Below the pieces are notes generated by a model, which worked only from the letters and a program-made list of their open reading frames with translations, was not told the DNA's origin and ran no database searches. Position numbers and translations under genes: made by a program. From positions 33,714 through 91,124 of the forward strand of contig NZ_DFUE01000040.1 of NCBI RefSeq assembly GCF_002379585.1: a stretch of 57,411 nt of DNA, written 5' to 3'. Of the stretch, positions 50,016-57,411 are shown in pieces; position 1 is the stretch's first letter; the number at the start of each line of letters is the position of its first letter. The stretch comes from Pseudomonas sp. UBA4194. GTDB lineage: Bacteria; Pseudomonadota; Gammaproteobacteria; Pseudomonadales; Pseudomonadaceae.

Positions 50016-51200
50016 TCAGTGGGTATACGGGCGGTGCAGCTGGCACTCGGGGTTCAGGGTGACCCCGAAGCCAGGCTGGTCGAGCCGCGACAGACGCATG
50101 CGACCGCGCTCGGGCACTGGCTCGCCCAGCAGTTGCGGGTGGAACATCGGCACCACTTCGTCCGCCTTGGGCGCCATCATCAGAAATTCGGCGAACGGAC
50201 TGTTGGTGCGCGTCGCGACGAAGTGATAACTGTAGACGGAAGATCCGTGGGGGATGACCAGTGCATTGTGGGCATCGGCCAGGGCGGAGATCTTCAGCAG
50301 CTCGGTGAGGCCGCCACACCAGCCGACGTCTGGCTGGATAATGTCGCAGCAACCCATCTCCAGCAGCATGCGAAAGCCCCAGCGCGTGGCCTCGTGCTCG
50401 CCGGTGGTCACCAGCATGCCGCTGGGCACAGCCTTGCGCAGGGCGGCGTAGCCCCAGTAGTCATCGGGTGACAGCGCTTCTTCGATCCATTTCAAACCGA
50501 ACTGCTGTGCGCCGTTGGCCAGGCGGGTCGCATAGTTCAGGTCCAGGCTCATCCAGCAATCGAGCATCAGCCAGAAATCTTCGCCAACCCGTTCACGCAT
50601 GGTGGCCAGTTCTTCCAGGTTCTTGCGCAAGCCTTCCTCGCCTTCGGCCGGGCCATGGTGCAGGGGCAGCTTGCCACCAATGAAGCCCATTTCCTTGGCC
50701 AGGTCCGGTCGGGCACCGGTGGCATAGAATTGCAGCTCGTCGCGTACCGCGCCGCCGAGCAACTGGTGCACCGGCTCCTGACGGACTTTGCCGAGCAGGT
50801 CCCACAGCGCCAGGTCGATGCCCGAGAGGGTGTTGATGACCAGGCCCTTGCGTCCGTAGTACTGGGAAGACAGGTACATCTGGTCCCAGATCTTTTCGAT
50901 GTCAGTCACCCGAGCGCCTTCGACGAAGCGTGCCAGATGCTTCTCGACGATGTAGGCGGCAGGTTCGCCACCGGTGGTCACGGCAAAACCGACATTGCCT
51001 TCGCTGTCTTCGATTTCCACCACCAGCGTACCCAGCACATTGATGCCGAAGCTGCGCCGGCTCTGGCGGTATTCCGGGTACTTGCTCATGGGCGTGGCGA
51101 TGTGATCGTCGATCCAGTGGCCGTCGCCCTGGTCGTGATAGTCGGCGCCGCCGCCCCGCAGGGTGAAGGCGCGCACGTGTTTGATGGTGGGAATACTCAT
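50016..51200 (-). CDS. rhmD: L-rhamnonate dehydratase
   Basis: A 394-residue enolase-superfamily dehydratase converting L-rhamnonate to 2-keto-3-deoxy-L-rhamnonate with Mg2+. It matches E. coli RhmD closely: DYHDQGDGHWIDDHIATPMSKYPEY, NVLGTLVVEIED, FYATGARPDLAKEMGFIGGKLP, EDFWLMLDCWMSLDLNYATRLA (metal Asp), IQPDVGWCGGLTELLKI and VIPHGSSVYSYHFV (catalytic His). The start at 51200 fits the family N-terminus; an 11-residue TTG extension does not. Closely related dehydratases can also use L-lyxonate or L-mannonate. Confidence 0.9.
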   Translation of the reverse strand: MSIPTIKHVRAFTLRGGGADYHDQGDGHWIDDHIATPMSKYPEYRQSRRSFGINVLGTLVVEIEDSEGNVGFAVTTGGEPAAYIVEKHLARFVEGARVTDIEKIWDQMYLSSQYYGRKGLVINTLSGIDLALWDLLGKVRQEPVHQLLGGAVRDELQFYATGARPDLAKEMGFIGGKLPLHHGPAEGEEGLRKNLEELATMRERVGEDFWLMLDCWMSLDLNYATRLANGAQQFGLKWIEEALSPDDYWGYAALRKAVPSGMLVTTGEHEATRWGFRMLLEMGCCDIIQPDVGWCGGLTELLKISALADAHNALVIPHGSSVYSYHFVATRTNSPFAEFLMMAPKADEVVPMFHPQLLGEPVPERGRMRLSRLDQPGFGVTLNPECQLHRPYTH

Positions 51201-51233
51201 GGGGGTCTCCAGGCAATCAGCGGAAGTTGGCAA

Positions 51234-52532
51234 TCAATGTTGGTAGGTCGCGCGGTTTTGCGGCGCGGCCTGTCTGGGCGCTTGAATCCCCAGCACCAGC
51301 GCGGCGGCAATGAACGTGGTGCACGCCAACAGGTAAAGGCCGGCAGCCGGCGAATGGAAGGCGCCTTCGGCCCAGTTCTTCAGGATCGGCGCAATGAAGC
51401 CGCCCAGCGCGCCGAACGAATTGATCAGGGCAATGGCGGCAGCGGCGGTGCTGCCCGCCAGAAAACCGGTAGGGAAAGTCCAGAACACCGGCTGCACGGA
51501 AATGAAGCCCGAGGCTGCAAAGCACAGTGCGATGATGCCCAGCAGTGGGTTGGCAAACGTCACCGAGGCGGCGATGCCCAGGCCCGACACCACCAGGGTC
51601 GCCGCCGCCACGCGGCGTCGTTGCCCAGTACGATCTGCCAGCGCCGGCACTTTCCAGGCGGCGAACAGGGCGCACAGCCAGGGAATGGCGCTGACCACAC
51701 CGACCAGCAAGCCGACCTTGGTGCCCAACAGTCCGGCAACCTGGCTGGGCAGGTAGAACACCACCCCGTAGACGCTGGCCTGGATCAGCAGGTAAATCAG
51801 GCACAGGTACAGCACTGCCGGCTGGCAGAGCACCTTGAGCAGACGCCCATGGGACTGTTTGCCGCTGTCTTCTTCATCCAGCACCTGCTGCAGTTGCTGA
51901 CGCTCGTCGGCGCTGAGCCACTTGGCATCGGCGGGACGATTGTCCAGGTAGAAGTAGGCCCAGATGCCTACGGCGGTAGCCATCAGGCCCTCCACGGCGA
52001 ACAGCCATTGCCAGCCATGGGCGCCCAGCAGGCCGTCCATTTCCAGCAGCAGACCGGACAGTGGGCTGCCGAAGATGAAGGCCAGCGGCGCACCGAAGTA
52101 AAAGAAACCCATGGCCTTGCCGCGCGAGGCATTGGGAAACCAGTAAGTGAGGTAGAGGATGACGCCAGGGAAGAAACCCGCCTCGGCCACGCCCAGCAGA
52201 AAGCGCAGGACATAGAAGGTGGTTTCGTTGTGGGCGAACATCATCGCGGCCGAGACCAGCCCCCAGGTGACCATGATGCGGCACATCCAGAGCTTGGCGC
52301 CGACCCGGTGCAGGATGAGGTTGCTGGGTACTTCCAGCAGTGCGTAGCCGGCGAAGAACACCCCGGCGCCGAAGGCGAAGGCGGTGTCACTGATGCCGGT
52401 GTCGGCCTGGAAAGCCTGTTTGGCGAAGCCGACGTTGGCGCGGTCGAGGAAGGCCATGATGTACATCAACAGCAGGAAAGGCAGCAGACGCCAGGAAACC
52501 TTGGCGAGCAGGGGCGCGGGGAGAGTCTTCAC
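51234..52532 (-). CDS. MFS permease, probable L-rhamnonate transporter
   Basis: A 432-residue major facilitator of the anion:cation symporter type with 12 membrane helices. Typical motifs are WRLLPFLLLMYIMAFLDRANVGFAK at the start, LGVAEAGFFPGVILYLTYWFPNASRGKAMG and the mid-loop DNRPADAKWLSADERQQL. This subfamily carries sugar acids and other carboxylates. As first gene of the rhmD-rhmA-aldA unit it probably imports L-rhamnonate, like E. coli RhmT. The start follows AAAGGAC. Divergent from the LysR gene by 252 bp. Confidence 0.88.
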   Translation of the reverse strand: MKTLPAPLLAKVSWRLLPFLLLMYIMAFLDRANVGFAKQAFQADTGISDTAFAFGAGVFFAGYALLEVPSNLILHRVGAKLWMCRIMVTWGLVSAAMMFAHNETTFYVLRFLLGVAEAGFFPGVILYLTYWFPNASRGKAMGFFYFGAPLAFIFGSPLSGLLLEMDGLLGAHGWQWLFAVEGLMATAVGIWAYFYLDNRPADAKWLSADERQQLQQVLDEEDSGKQSHGRLLKVLCQPAVLYLCLIYLLIQASVYGVVFYLPSQVAGLLGTKVGLLVGVVSAIPWLCALFAAWKVPALADRTGQRRRVAAATLVVSGLGIAASVTFANPLLGIIALCFAASGFISVQPVFWTFPTGFLAGSTAAAAIALINSFGALGGFIAPILKNWAEGAFHSPAAGLYLLACTTFIAAALVLGIQAPRQAAPQNRATYQH

Positions 52533-52663
52533 GGCAGTAGTCCTTTTGGATTTATATGCACTGCGTGGATGCCGTCGGAATGCGAAGCCTTCGGCGGTTT
52601 TTGTTGTGCAGCGACTGTATGGCCAGGGCGGTATGCGCTACAAATCGAATTTGGCTTAGGAGT

Positions 52664-52680
52664 GATACCTTGAGGGTATC
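52664..52680. promoter_or_regulatory. LysR-type binding box between permease and regulator genes
   Basis: GATACCTTGAGGGTATC: a perfect dyad containing ATAC-N7-GTAT, the classic T-N11-A LysR motif. It is 132 bp from the permease start and 105 bp from the LysR start, a normal position for control of both genes. Confidence 0.7.
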
Positions 52681-52698
52681 GATGCGGCGGTGGGGCTT

Positions 52699-52726
52699 TT
52701 CGCGGCTGGACGCCGCTCCTACAGGG
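52699..52726. repeat. Family C REP, single copy
   Basis: TTCGCGGCTGGACGCCGCTC followed by CTACAGGG, between the LysR box and the LysR start codon. Confidence 0.75.
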
Positions 52727-52784
52727 GGTTGGTGGTGGCTGCTGCCGACCGGGCGCTGTGACCTGACATATAACTGGACACCCC

Positions 52785-53711
52785 ATGACTACTCCACTGT
52801 TCAACCGCCTGCGCTACAAACACCTGCACATGCTGGTCGCCCTGGGCAGCAGCGAGAACCTGCACCGTGCTTCCCAGACCCTCAACATGTCCCAGCCCGC
52901 GGCCACGCGCATGCTCCACGAAATCGAGGACATGTTCGGCTGTGAGCTGTTCGAGCGCTTGCCCCGCGGCATGCGGCCCACCGCCCTGGGCCGAGAGCTG
53001 GTGCGCTTTGCCGAGAACGCGCTGAGCGGCCTCGACCGCTGCGCCGAGGACCTGGCTGCGCGGCGTCTGGGTGGCTACGGCTATCTGGCAATCGGCACCA
53101 TCATGGGCGCCGCGCCGGGCCTGGTGATGGACTCCATCGCCGAGATCAAACGGCGACACCCGCAATTGCGTATCCGCATCACCGGGGACACCAGCGACCA
53201 GGTGATCCAGCAACTGGAGCAAGGCCGCATCGATCTGGCCATTTGCCGACGCAGCGCCAACACCGACAGCCAGCACTACCAGTTCGAGGAACTGGGCAAC
53301 GAGCGACTGCTGCTCGTGGTACATCGGGGCCACCCCCTGGCCGATCGCCCGGAGCTGTCCTTGGCCGAGTTGGTGGATGACTGGCCGTGGATCCTCCAGC
53401 CTGAAACCAGTCCGGCTCGCATCGCCCTCAATCAGGCATTGGCGCGGCAAGGGCTGTCGGCACCGGCGGATATCATCGAGTGCGGTTCGGTGTATTCGAT
53501 GCAGCAGCTTATCCAGCTGACCGACGCGATCATGGTGCTGTCGGAAACCGCACTGCGGGACTACCTGAGGATGGGATTGGTGACGGCCTTGCCTGTCGAC
53601 CTGCAGGAAACCATGGAGCCCTACGGTTTGCTGCAGCGTCGAGGTGAACCGGTCAGTCGTGAACTGGACACGTTCATCGGCATGCTCAAGTCGCGAGCGG
53701 CGACTTTATAG
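52785..53711 (+). CDS. LysR-family regulator, probable controller of the rhamnonate genes
   Basis: A 308-residue LysR regulator. The N-terminal winged helix is at residues about 8-66 (LHMLVALGSSENLHRASQTLNMSQPAATRMLHEIEDMFGCELFER), followed by the linker helix and a periplasmic-binding-like effector domain starting near GYGYLAIGTIMGAAPGL. It likely binds an intermediate of the sugar-acid route as inducer. Divergent from the permease-rhmD-rhmA-aldA unit with a LysR box between them. E. coli uses an IclR-type regulator for the same pathway, so the regulator has been swapped. Confidence 0.92.
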   Translation: MTTPLFNRLRYKHLHMLVALGSSENLHRASQTLNMSQPAATRMLHEIEDMFGCELFERLPRGMRPTALGRELVRFAENALSGLDRCAEDLAARRLGGYGYLAIGTIMGAAPGLVMDSIAEIKRRHPQLRIRITGDTSDQVIQQLEQGRIDLAICRRSANTDSQHYQFEELGNERLLLVVHRGHPLADRPELSLAELVDDWPWILQPETSPARIALNQALARQGLSAPADIIECGSVYSMQQLIQLTDAIMVLSETALRDYLRMGLVTALPVDLQETMEPYGLLQRRGEPVSRELDTFIGMLKSRAATL

Positions 53712-53736
53712 CGCTGAATGAAGCAGGCAGGGGGGT

Positions 53737-53997
53737 TCAGGCTGACGCCTTGAGCGACTGGGGCGGAATGAACGATTCGAGTTCTGCTTCCACAGCTTCG
53801 ATGATGCGTTCCACATCGGCAGCGTTCATGACCGAAGCGCAGGGCAGGCCGGCGATGGCAATCAGGGTTTCCCCGGAGCTACGATCGAACAGCCGCGCGA
53901 CCATGCTACTGGGCGCGTCCATGCTGCCTTCGAACCCCATGGGGTGGAAGTGCCAGCGCATGACCTGGCATGCATTGGGGAAAGTCATTTTGTTCAT
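53737..53997 (-). CDS. DUF1652-like small protein
   Basis: An 86-residue soluble protein: FPNACQVMRWHFHPMGFEGSMDAPSS, then VARLFDRSSGETLIAIAGLPCAS and a C-terminal helix AADVERIIEAVEAELESF. This fits the Pseudomonas DUF1652 family, whose function is unknown. The start at 53997 (MNKMTFPN) is chosen by family pattern with AAAGG upstream; the frame extends to 54186 but the extra residues are Cys/Tyr/Ser-rich and unlike a protein of this family. The 450-bp region beyond it toward the GFA gene is AT-rich near 54090-54200 (likely promoter) and then holds REP copies. Confidence 0.8.
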   Translation of the reverse strand: MNKMTFPNACQVMRWHFHPMGFEGSMDAPSSMVARLFDRSSGETLIAIAGLPCASVMNAADVERIIEAVEAELESFIPPQSLKASA

Positions 53998-54248
53998 GCC
54001 GCCCACCTTTTGCACACTGCAACCGCCGGTAGGGAGGCGCCCGACAGAGCGCCCCAATGAGCTGTAAAAGTAGCACCGGGGTCGTGACATTTGTGCGTTT
54101 ATTTTATTCTTTATCGAACTTTCATCCAGACTTTTGATGCAAGTCATCGTTACGAGAATAATTTCATAACAAAGCGATTTCTCCACTATTCGCTTTATCG
54201 ATTCATCCCCTAAAGCCCAGAAACCCGACCCCGCGCACCCCCCCCTCC

Positions 54249-54450
54249 TGTGGGAGCGGGTTCTACCCGCGATGAGGCCCGCAACGACACCCCACCTCTC
54301 CGATCAATCCCCGACACCCGCTTGTGGGAGCGGGTTCTACCCGCGATGACGCCCGCAACACCACCACACCTCTCCGATCACTCCCCGACACCCCCTGTGG
54401 GAGCGGGTTCTACCCGCGATGAGGCCCGCAACGACACCCCACCTCTCCGA
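54249..54450. repeat. Direct triplet of a family B REP unit (about 73-74 bp)
   Basis: TGTGGGAGCGGGTTCTACCC begins at 54249, 54323 and 54396, all in the same orientation, each followed by CGCGATGA(G/C)GCCCGCAAC and CACCTCTCCGATCA. Spacing is 74 and 73 bp. The third unit reaches the stop codon of the GFA-family gene. Confidence 0.88.
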
Positions 54451-54942
54451 TCAATCCCTGACCAGCCCCAACCGCTCATGCCACTGCGCAATGGACTCCT
54501 CGGGATACTGCTGAAACTGCTTATCGCCTTTGGCAACCTGTACCTCCACCCACTCAGCCTTGGAATCGAGCAGCAAGTGAGTGTGTTCCGGCGGGACGGG
54601 TAGCGGGGTGTCGATGGCACTGGCGAACGGATGAATCAGCTCCGGCCAAGTCGGGTCGTACAGCCACAGCGCGCTGGCGCACACGTGACAAAAATGCCGC
54701 TCTGCGCTGCTGGCGTGGCGGCGGCTGGCGCCTTCGTCCCGCATCATCGCGTGGTAGATGGAGATATTCTTGCGCCCCGTCACTTTCAGGCTTTTGGCAT
54801 CGCCGCCCAGATTGATCGCATAGCCGCCGCCACCCTGAGTCTTGCGGCAAATCGAGCAGTAGCAGCGTTGATAGGGGTAGGGGTGGGCGCTGTCGAGGCT
54901 GAACTTGACCGCGCCGCAATGGCAGGAACCTTCCAGGTGCAT
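54451..54942 (-). CDS. GFA (CENP-V/glutathione-dependent formaldehyde-activating-like) family protein
   Basis: A 163-residue Zn-binding protein of the GFA fold. The Cys pattern is complete: SCHCGA (C7, C9), RCYCSICRKTQGG (C27, C29, C32) and FCHVCAS (C85, C88). Founding members bind formaldehyde and glutathione; most homologues have no assigned reaction. Cytosolic, no signal peptide. The gene is followed by REP DNA and preceded by about 50 bp to the MFS gene, with which it may share a message. Confidence 0.9.
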   Translation of the reverse strand: MHLEGSCHCGAVKFSLDSAHPYPYQRCYCSICRKTQGGGGYAINLGGDAKSLKVTGRKNISIYHAMMRDEGASRRHASSAERHFCHVCASALWLYDPTWPELIHPFASAIDTPLPVPPEHTHLLLDSKAEWVEVQVAKGDKQFQQYPEESIAQWHERLGLVRD

Positions 54943-54993
54943 GGCTGATCTCCGGTGAGTGGAATGTTCAGCGTAGACCGTAGTGCCTGCCGT

Positions 54994-56145
54994 TCAGTTT
55001 CGAAGAAACCGCCCGCTGGCGGCGACGAACAACAGCAGCACGATCAGTACCGCCAGCGCCACCGACAGCGCACTGGCATGGGCGACGAAACCGATGAACG
55101 CCGGCCCCACCAGAATCCCCGCATAACCCAGCGAGGTCATGGCCGGGATTGCCGCGCTCTGGGGCATGGTGGTCTGTCGGCCTACTGCGGTGAACAATAC
55201 CGGTACGATGTTCGAACATCCGGCGCCCACCAGGGCATAGCCGATCAGCGCTGCGGACCAGTGAGGTACCACCAGGGAAATGGCCAGTCCCACCGCGGCG
55301 CACACCCCACCGAGGATGGTCACACGGGCTCCGCCCATGCGCGCCACGATGCGGTCGCCGGTCAAGCGGCCGATGGTCATGGCCGTGGCGAAGGCGGCAT
55401 AACCCATTCCGGCGTAGGCCGAATCCAGCCCCCGTTCGGACACCAGGAACACGCCGCTCCAATCCAGCATCGCGCCCTCGGTGAGGAACACGATGAAACA
55501 CAGCACGCCCAGAAACAGCACAACGCCATGAGGGACTGCGAACAGCGGGCCGTCCTTTTCATTGCCATAAGGCAGCAAATGGGGCGCTGCCTTGATGACG
55601 GCAGCCAGGGTGATGGCGACCACGCACAGCACCGCCTGCAACGGCGACAGCCCTAGTGCCAGCAACGCCGTCATGCCCGCCGCGCCCAGAATACCGCCGA
55701 CACTGAACAGGCCGTGGAAGCCGGACATCATCGGTCGCTCGCTGGCCTTTTCCACCAGCACTGCCTGGATGTTCATGGCGCAGTCGATGCCGCCCATGCC
55801 GGCGCCGAACAACAGTACGCCAGCGATCAGCCAGGGTAACGTCGCGGCGCTGGCCAACAGGGGCAACACCAGGCAGATCAACAGTCCCGACACGGTGATC
55901 ACCCGCCGGCAACCGAAGCGTGCGCACAGGTAGCCTGCCAGAGGCATGGCCAGAATCGAGCCCGCGCCCAGGCCCAGCAGCAACAAGCCCAGGGAGCCGT
56001 CGCTGAGGTTGGCGCGGGCCTTGGCCAGCGGCACCAGGGGTGCCCAGGCAGACATGGCGAAGCCGGCAATGAAGAAAGCGATACGCGTGGAATATTGCTC
56101 GCGTTTACCCGGTAATGAAGTGGCGTAGGTGCTGCTGGAAGACAT
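54994..56145 (-). CDS. MFS transporter, YbjJ-like
   Basis: A 383-residue major facilitator with about 12 membrane helices. N-terminal TRIAFFIAGFAMSAWAPLVPLAKARANLSDGSLGLLLLGLGAGSI and the GAGMGGIDCAMNIQAVLVEKASERPMMSGFHGLFSVGGILGA stretch match the YbjJ/FucP-like branch. Substrate unknown; efflux of a small solute or sugar uptake are both possible. The start at 56145 has AAGG upstream; a 14-residue longer form is less likely. Divergent from the partial channel gene at 56262. Confidence 0.82.
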   Translation of the reverse strand: MSSSSTYATSLPGKREQYSTRIAFFIAGFAMSAWAPLVPLAKARANLSDGSLGLLLLGLGAGSILAMPLAGYLCARFGCRRVITVSGLLICLVLPLLASAATLPWLIAGVLLFGAGMGGIDCAMNIQAVLVEKASERPMMSGFHGLFSVGGILGAAGMTALLALGLSPLQAVLCVVAITLAAVIKAAPHLLPYGNEKDGPLFAVPHGVVLFLGVLCFIVFLTEGAMLDWSGVFLVSERGLDSAYAGMGYAAFATAMTIGRLTGDRIVARMGGARVTILGGVCAAVGLAISLVVPHWSAALIGYALVGAGCSNIVPVLFTAVGRQTTMPQSAAIPAMTSLGYAGILVGPAFIGFVAHASALSVALAVLIVLLLFVAASGRFLRN

Positions 56146-56261
56146 GGTGCAAAGCCTTGAGGTGGGGGAGCGCGATACCGTGGACACTACGGCGGCGCGG
56201 TGACGTCACTGTCAGTGGTACGAAGGTGAAACCTGCCGACCAATCCGTCAAGGAGACGAAC

Positions 56262-57411
56262 TTGCCTGGCAAAAATCGATCAGTCAGAGGTGTACCGACC
56301 AATAGAGCGACCCGCATTGTGTTCAGTTCCCCGGCAAAATTCACCCTGTTGTTGCTGTCTCTGCTCCTTAGCCTGAACCTCTACGCCGCCGATCCGCCCG
56401 CCACCGATGCTCCGGCCACCGACCCCGAACCGGAGGCATTGGTGCAGGGTGGACTGCTCGGCGCGATCACTTCCGGCATCGATGATGTGCAGGATCAACT
56501 CAACCTCGATGACCACATTCTCGACACTTGGCGGCTGCGCACCGATCGCGCCGCCGACGAAGTCGGCCGGCTGATCGACAAGCACTCGCGCTCGGGGCTG
56601 AGTCTGGCCGCCGACTTTGCCGTGTTGAGTGCCTGTTGGATGAGTGTGTTCCTGTGCCTGCACTTTCTGGGGCGTTTCATCGTTGGCCGGGCAGGCCAGC
56701 GGCGCTTCGTCCGGGAGCGGCCGCGTCTTCACAACTTGCTCGGCTATATGTTGCCCTTTACCGCGCCTGCCTTGATCAGCTTGCCGGTGACGCTGTATGC
56801 CAGCCATTTTCTCGACCCGTCCATTGCCCGGGCGTTGGCGCTGTGCCTGGCTTACGCCACCAGCAGCGGGGTGTTTTCGACGTCGGTGATCATGTGCGTG
56901 ATCACCCTCTTCGACAGCGACCACAAGCGTGCCGCCGTGACGGTGCTGCGTCGCTATGCGCCTCGTCCGTTGTTCATGATCGGTTTCCTCGCGGCCTTGA
57001 GCGATGCCTTGACCAGCCCGCAGATTGCGCGCCAGTTCGGCACCAATATCACCGCCAGCCTGGCGGTGGTCGCTGGCCTGCTTGCCACGCTGTCGTTCGC
57101 GGTACTGGTGGTGCGCATGCGCCGCCCGGTCGCCCATCTGATTCGCAATCGCTCCCTGCACCAGCGCACACAGCACCGGGCAGTGCAGGAATCGCTGCGG
57201 ATTTTCTCAGGGGTGTGGTACCTGCCCATTCTGCTGATGATCCTGGTGTCGGCCGTGCATTTGATCGGAGCGGGTGAAGAAAGCCAGAAGGCGTTGCAGA
57301 GTGCTTTGCTGACCACCATTCTGCTGATCGGTACGGTGTTTCTCAGTACAGTCATGCAGCATCTGGTCAAACCTGCGCAGGGGGTACCTGCTCCGCAGTT
57401 GCGCCCTTATA
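56262..57411 (+). CDS. Probable mechanosensitive ion channel, N-terminal part (runs off window)
   Basis: An open frame of at least 383 codons running to the window end, so it is incomplete. A TTG at 56262 is chosen because AAGGAGACGAAC directly precedes it; a GTG at 56319 is an alternative. A signal peptide (FTLLLLSLLLSLNLYAADPP) is followed by an acidic region (GIDDVQDQLNLDDHILDTWRL) and several membrane helices (such as LALCLAYATSSGVFSTSVIMC and VWYLPILLMILVSAVHLI). This layout resembles the N-terminal half of large MscS-type proteins such as E. coli YbiO. The diagnostic MscS pore and beta domain would lie beyond the window, so the family call is tentative. Confidence 0.6.
   Translation, partial: MPGKNRSVRGVPTNRATRIVFSSPAKFTLLLLSLLLSLNLYAADPPATDAPATDPEPEALVQGGLLGAITSGIDDVQDQLNLDDHILDTWRLRTDRAADEVGRLIDKHSRSGLSLAADFAVLSACWMSVFLCLHFLGRFIVGRAGQRRFVRERPRLHNLLGYMLPFTAPALISLPVTLYASHFLDPSIARALALCLAYATSSGVFSTSVIMCVITLFDSDHKRAAVTVLRRYAPRPLFMIGFLAALSDALTSPQIARQFGTNITASLAVVAGLLATLSFAVLVVRMRRPVAHLIRNRSLHQRTQHRAVQESLRIFSGVWYLPILLMILVSAVHLIGAGEESQKALQSALLTTILLIGTVFLSTVMQHLVKPAQGVPAPQLRPY

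Noticed and set aside
50655..52673. Plus-strand ORF of 672 codons opposite rhmD and the MFS permease
   Set aside because: Low-complexity Gln/His/Gly composition, no homology pattern, and opposite two confidently identified genes.
53998..54186. N-terminal extension of the DUF1652-like protein
   Set aside because: The extra residues are compositionally odd and overlap an AT-rich promoter-like stretch; the family start is at 53997.
54249..54450. Possible CRISPR array
   Set aside because: Spacers are nearly identical between units and the repeat is a known-type REP, so it is a REP direct array.

Overview
The window is about 57 kb of chromosomal DNA from a Pseudomonas, most like the P. putida/P. 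fluorescens lineages. This rests on high GC content, several small families largely known from Pseudomonas (DUF6555-, DUF6388- and DUF1652-like), a DpkA of the P. putida type, a TPR response regulator, and three families of Pseudomonas-style extragenic palindromes. I see no rRNA, tRNA, phage gene, transposase or CRISPR array. The content is core metabolism with accessory catabolic islands.

Layout. 1-3.3 kb: small conserved proteins, a SPOR lipoprotein and a catalase-like haem protein. 3.3-7.6 kb: an FdhF/YdeP-type molybdopterin oxidoreductase, divergent from NAD-malic enzyme. 7.7-19.6 kb: the most striking island. It holds a dipeptide-type ABC importer, a TonB-dependent receptor, a class II aldolase, an SfnB-like acyl-CoA-dehydrogenase-fold oxidoreductase, an SsuD-like FMNH2 monooxygenase and a divergent flavin reductase. 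The eight minus-strand proteins total about 3,535 residues and contain only 5 Cys and 29 Met, 8 of the Met being initiators. This is the sulfur-sparing composition expected of genes made under sulfate starvation, so I read the island as an organosulfur uptake and desulfurisation system. 19.8-22.8 kb: a REC-TPR response regulator overlapping a sensor-less histidine kinase, then a TetR regulator. 23-26 kb: an alpha/beta hydrolase, a CodA homologue whose substrate-discriminating Asp is Ser, and exonuclease III.

26.3-36.5 kb: a GNAT protein, TamA-TamB (outer-membrane biogenesis), small membrane, lipoprotein and PepSY proteins, a truncated Fur-like winged-helix protein, DpkA, an ElaB/YqjD-like protein and a LEA14-type lipoprotein. 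36.5-41.9 kb: an AraC regulator divergent from ethanolamine permease and EutBC, separated by a triplicated REP pair. 42-45 kb: a chemoreceptor and an EAL phosphodiesterase. 45.2-47.3 kb: two overlapping glycosyltransferase genes. 47.7-53.7 kb: a complete L-rhamnonate route (MFS permease, RhmD, RhmA, AldA) divergent from a LysR regulator, with a textbook ATAC-N7-GTAT box between them. 53.7-57.4 kb: a DUF1652-like protein, a GFA-family protein, an MFS permease and the 5' part of a probable mechanosensitive channel gene that runs off the window.

Intergenic DNA is rich in palindromes: (A) 67-132 bp elements with CCCTCACCCCAGCCCTCTCCC-type arms, (B) REPs of the type GTGGGAGCGGGTTCTACCCG, and (C) REPs of the type GCGGCTGTACGCCGCTCCTA. 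Several occur as inverted pairs or short tandem arrays that abut or overlap gene ends.
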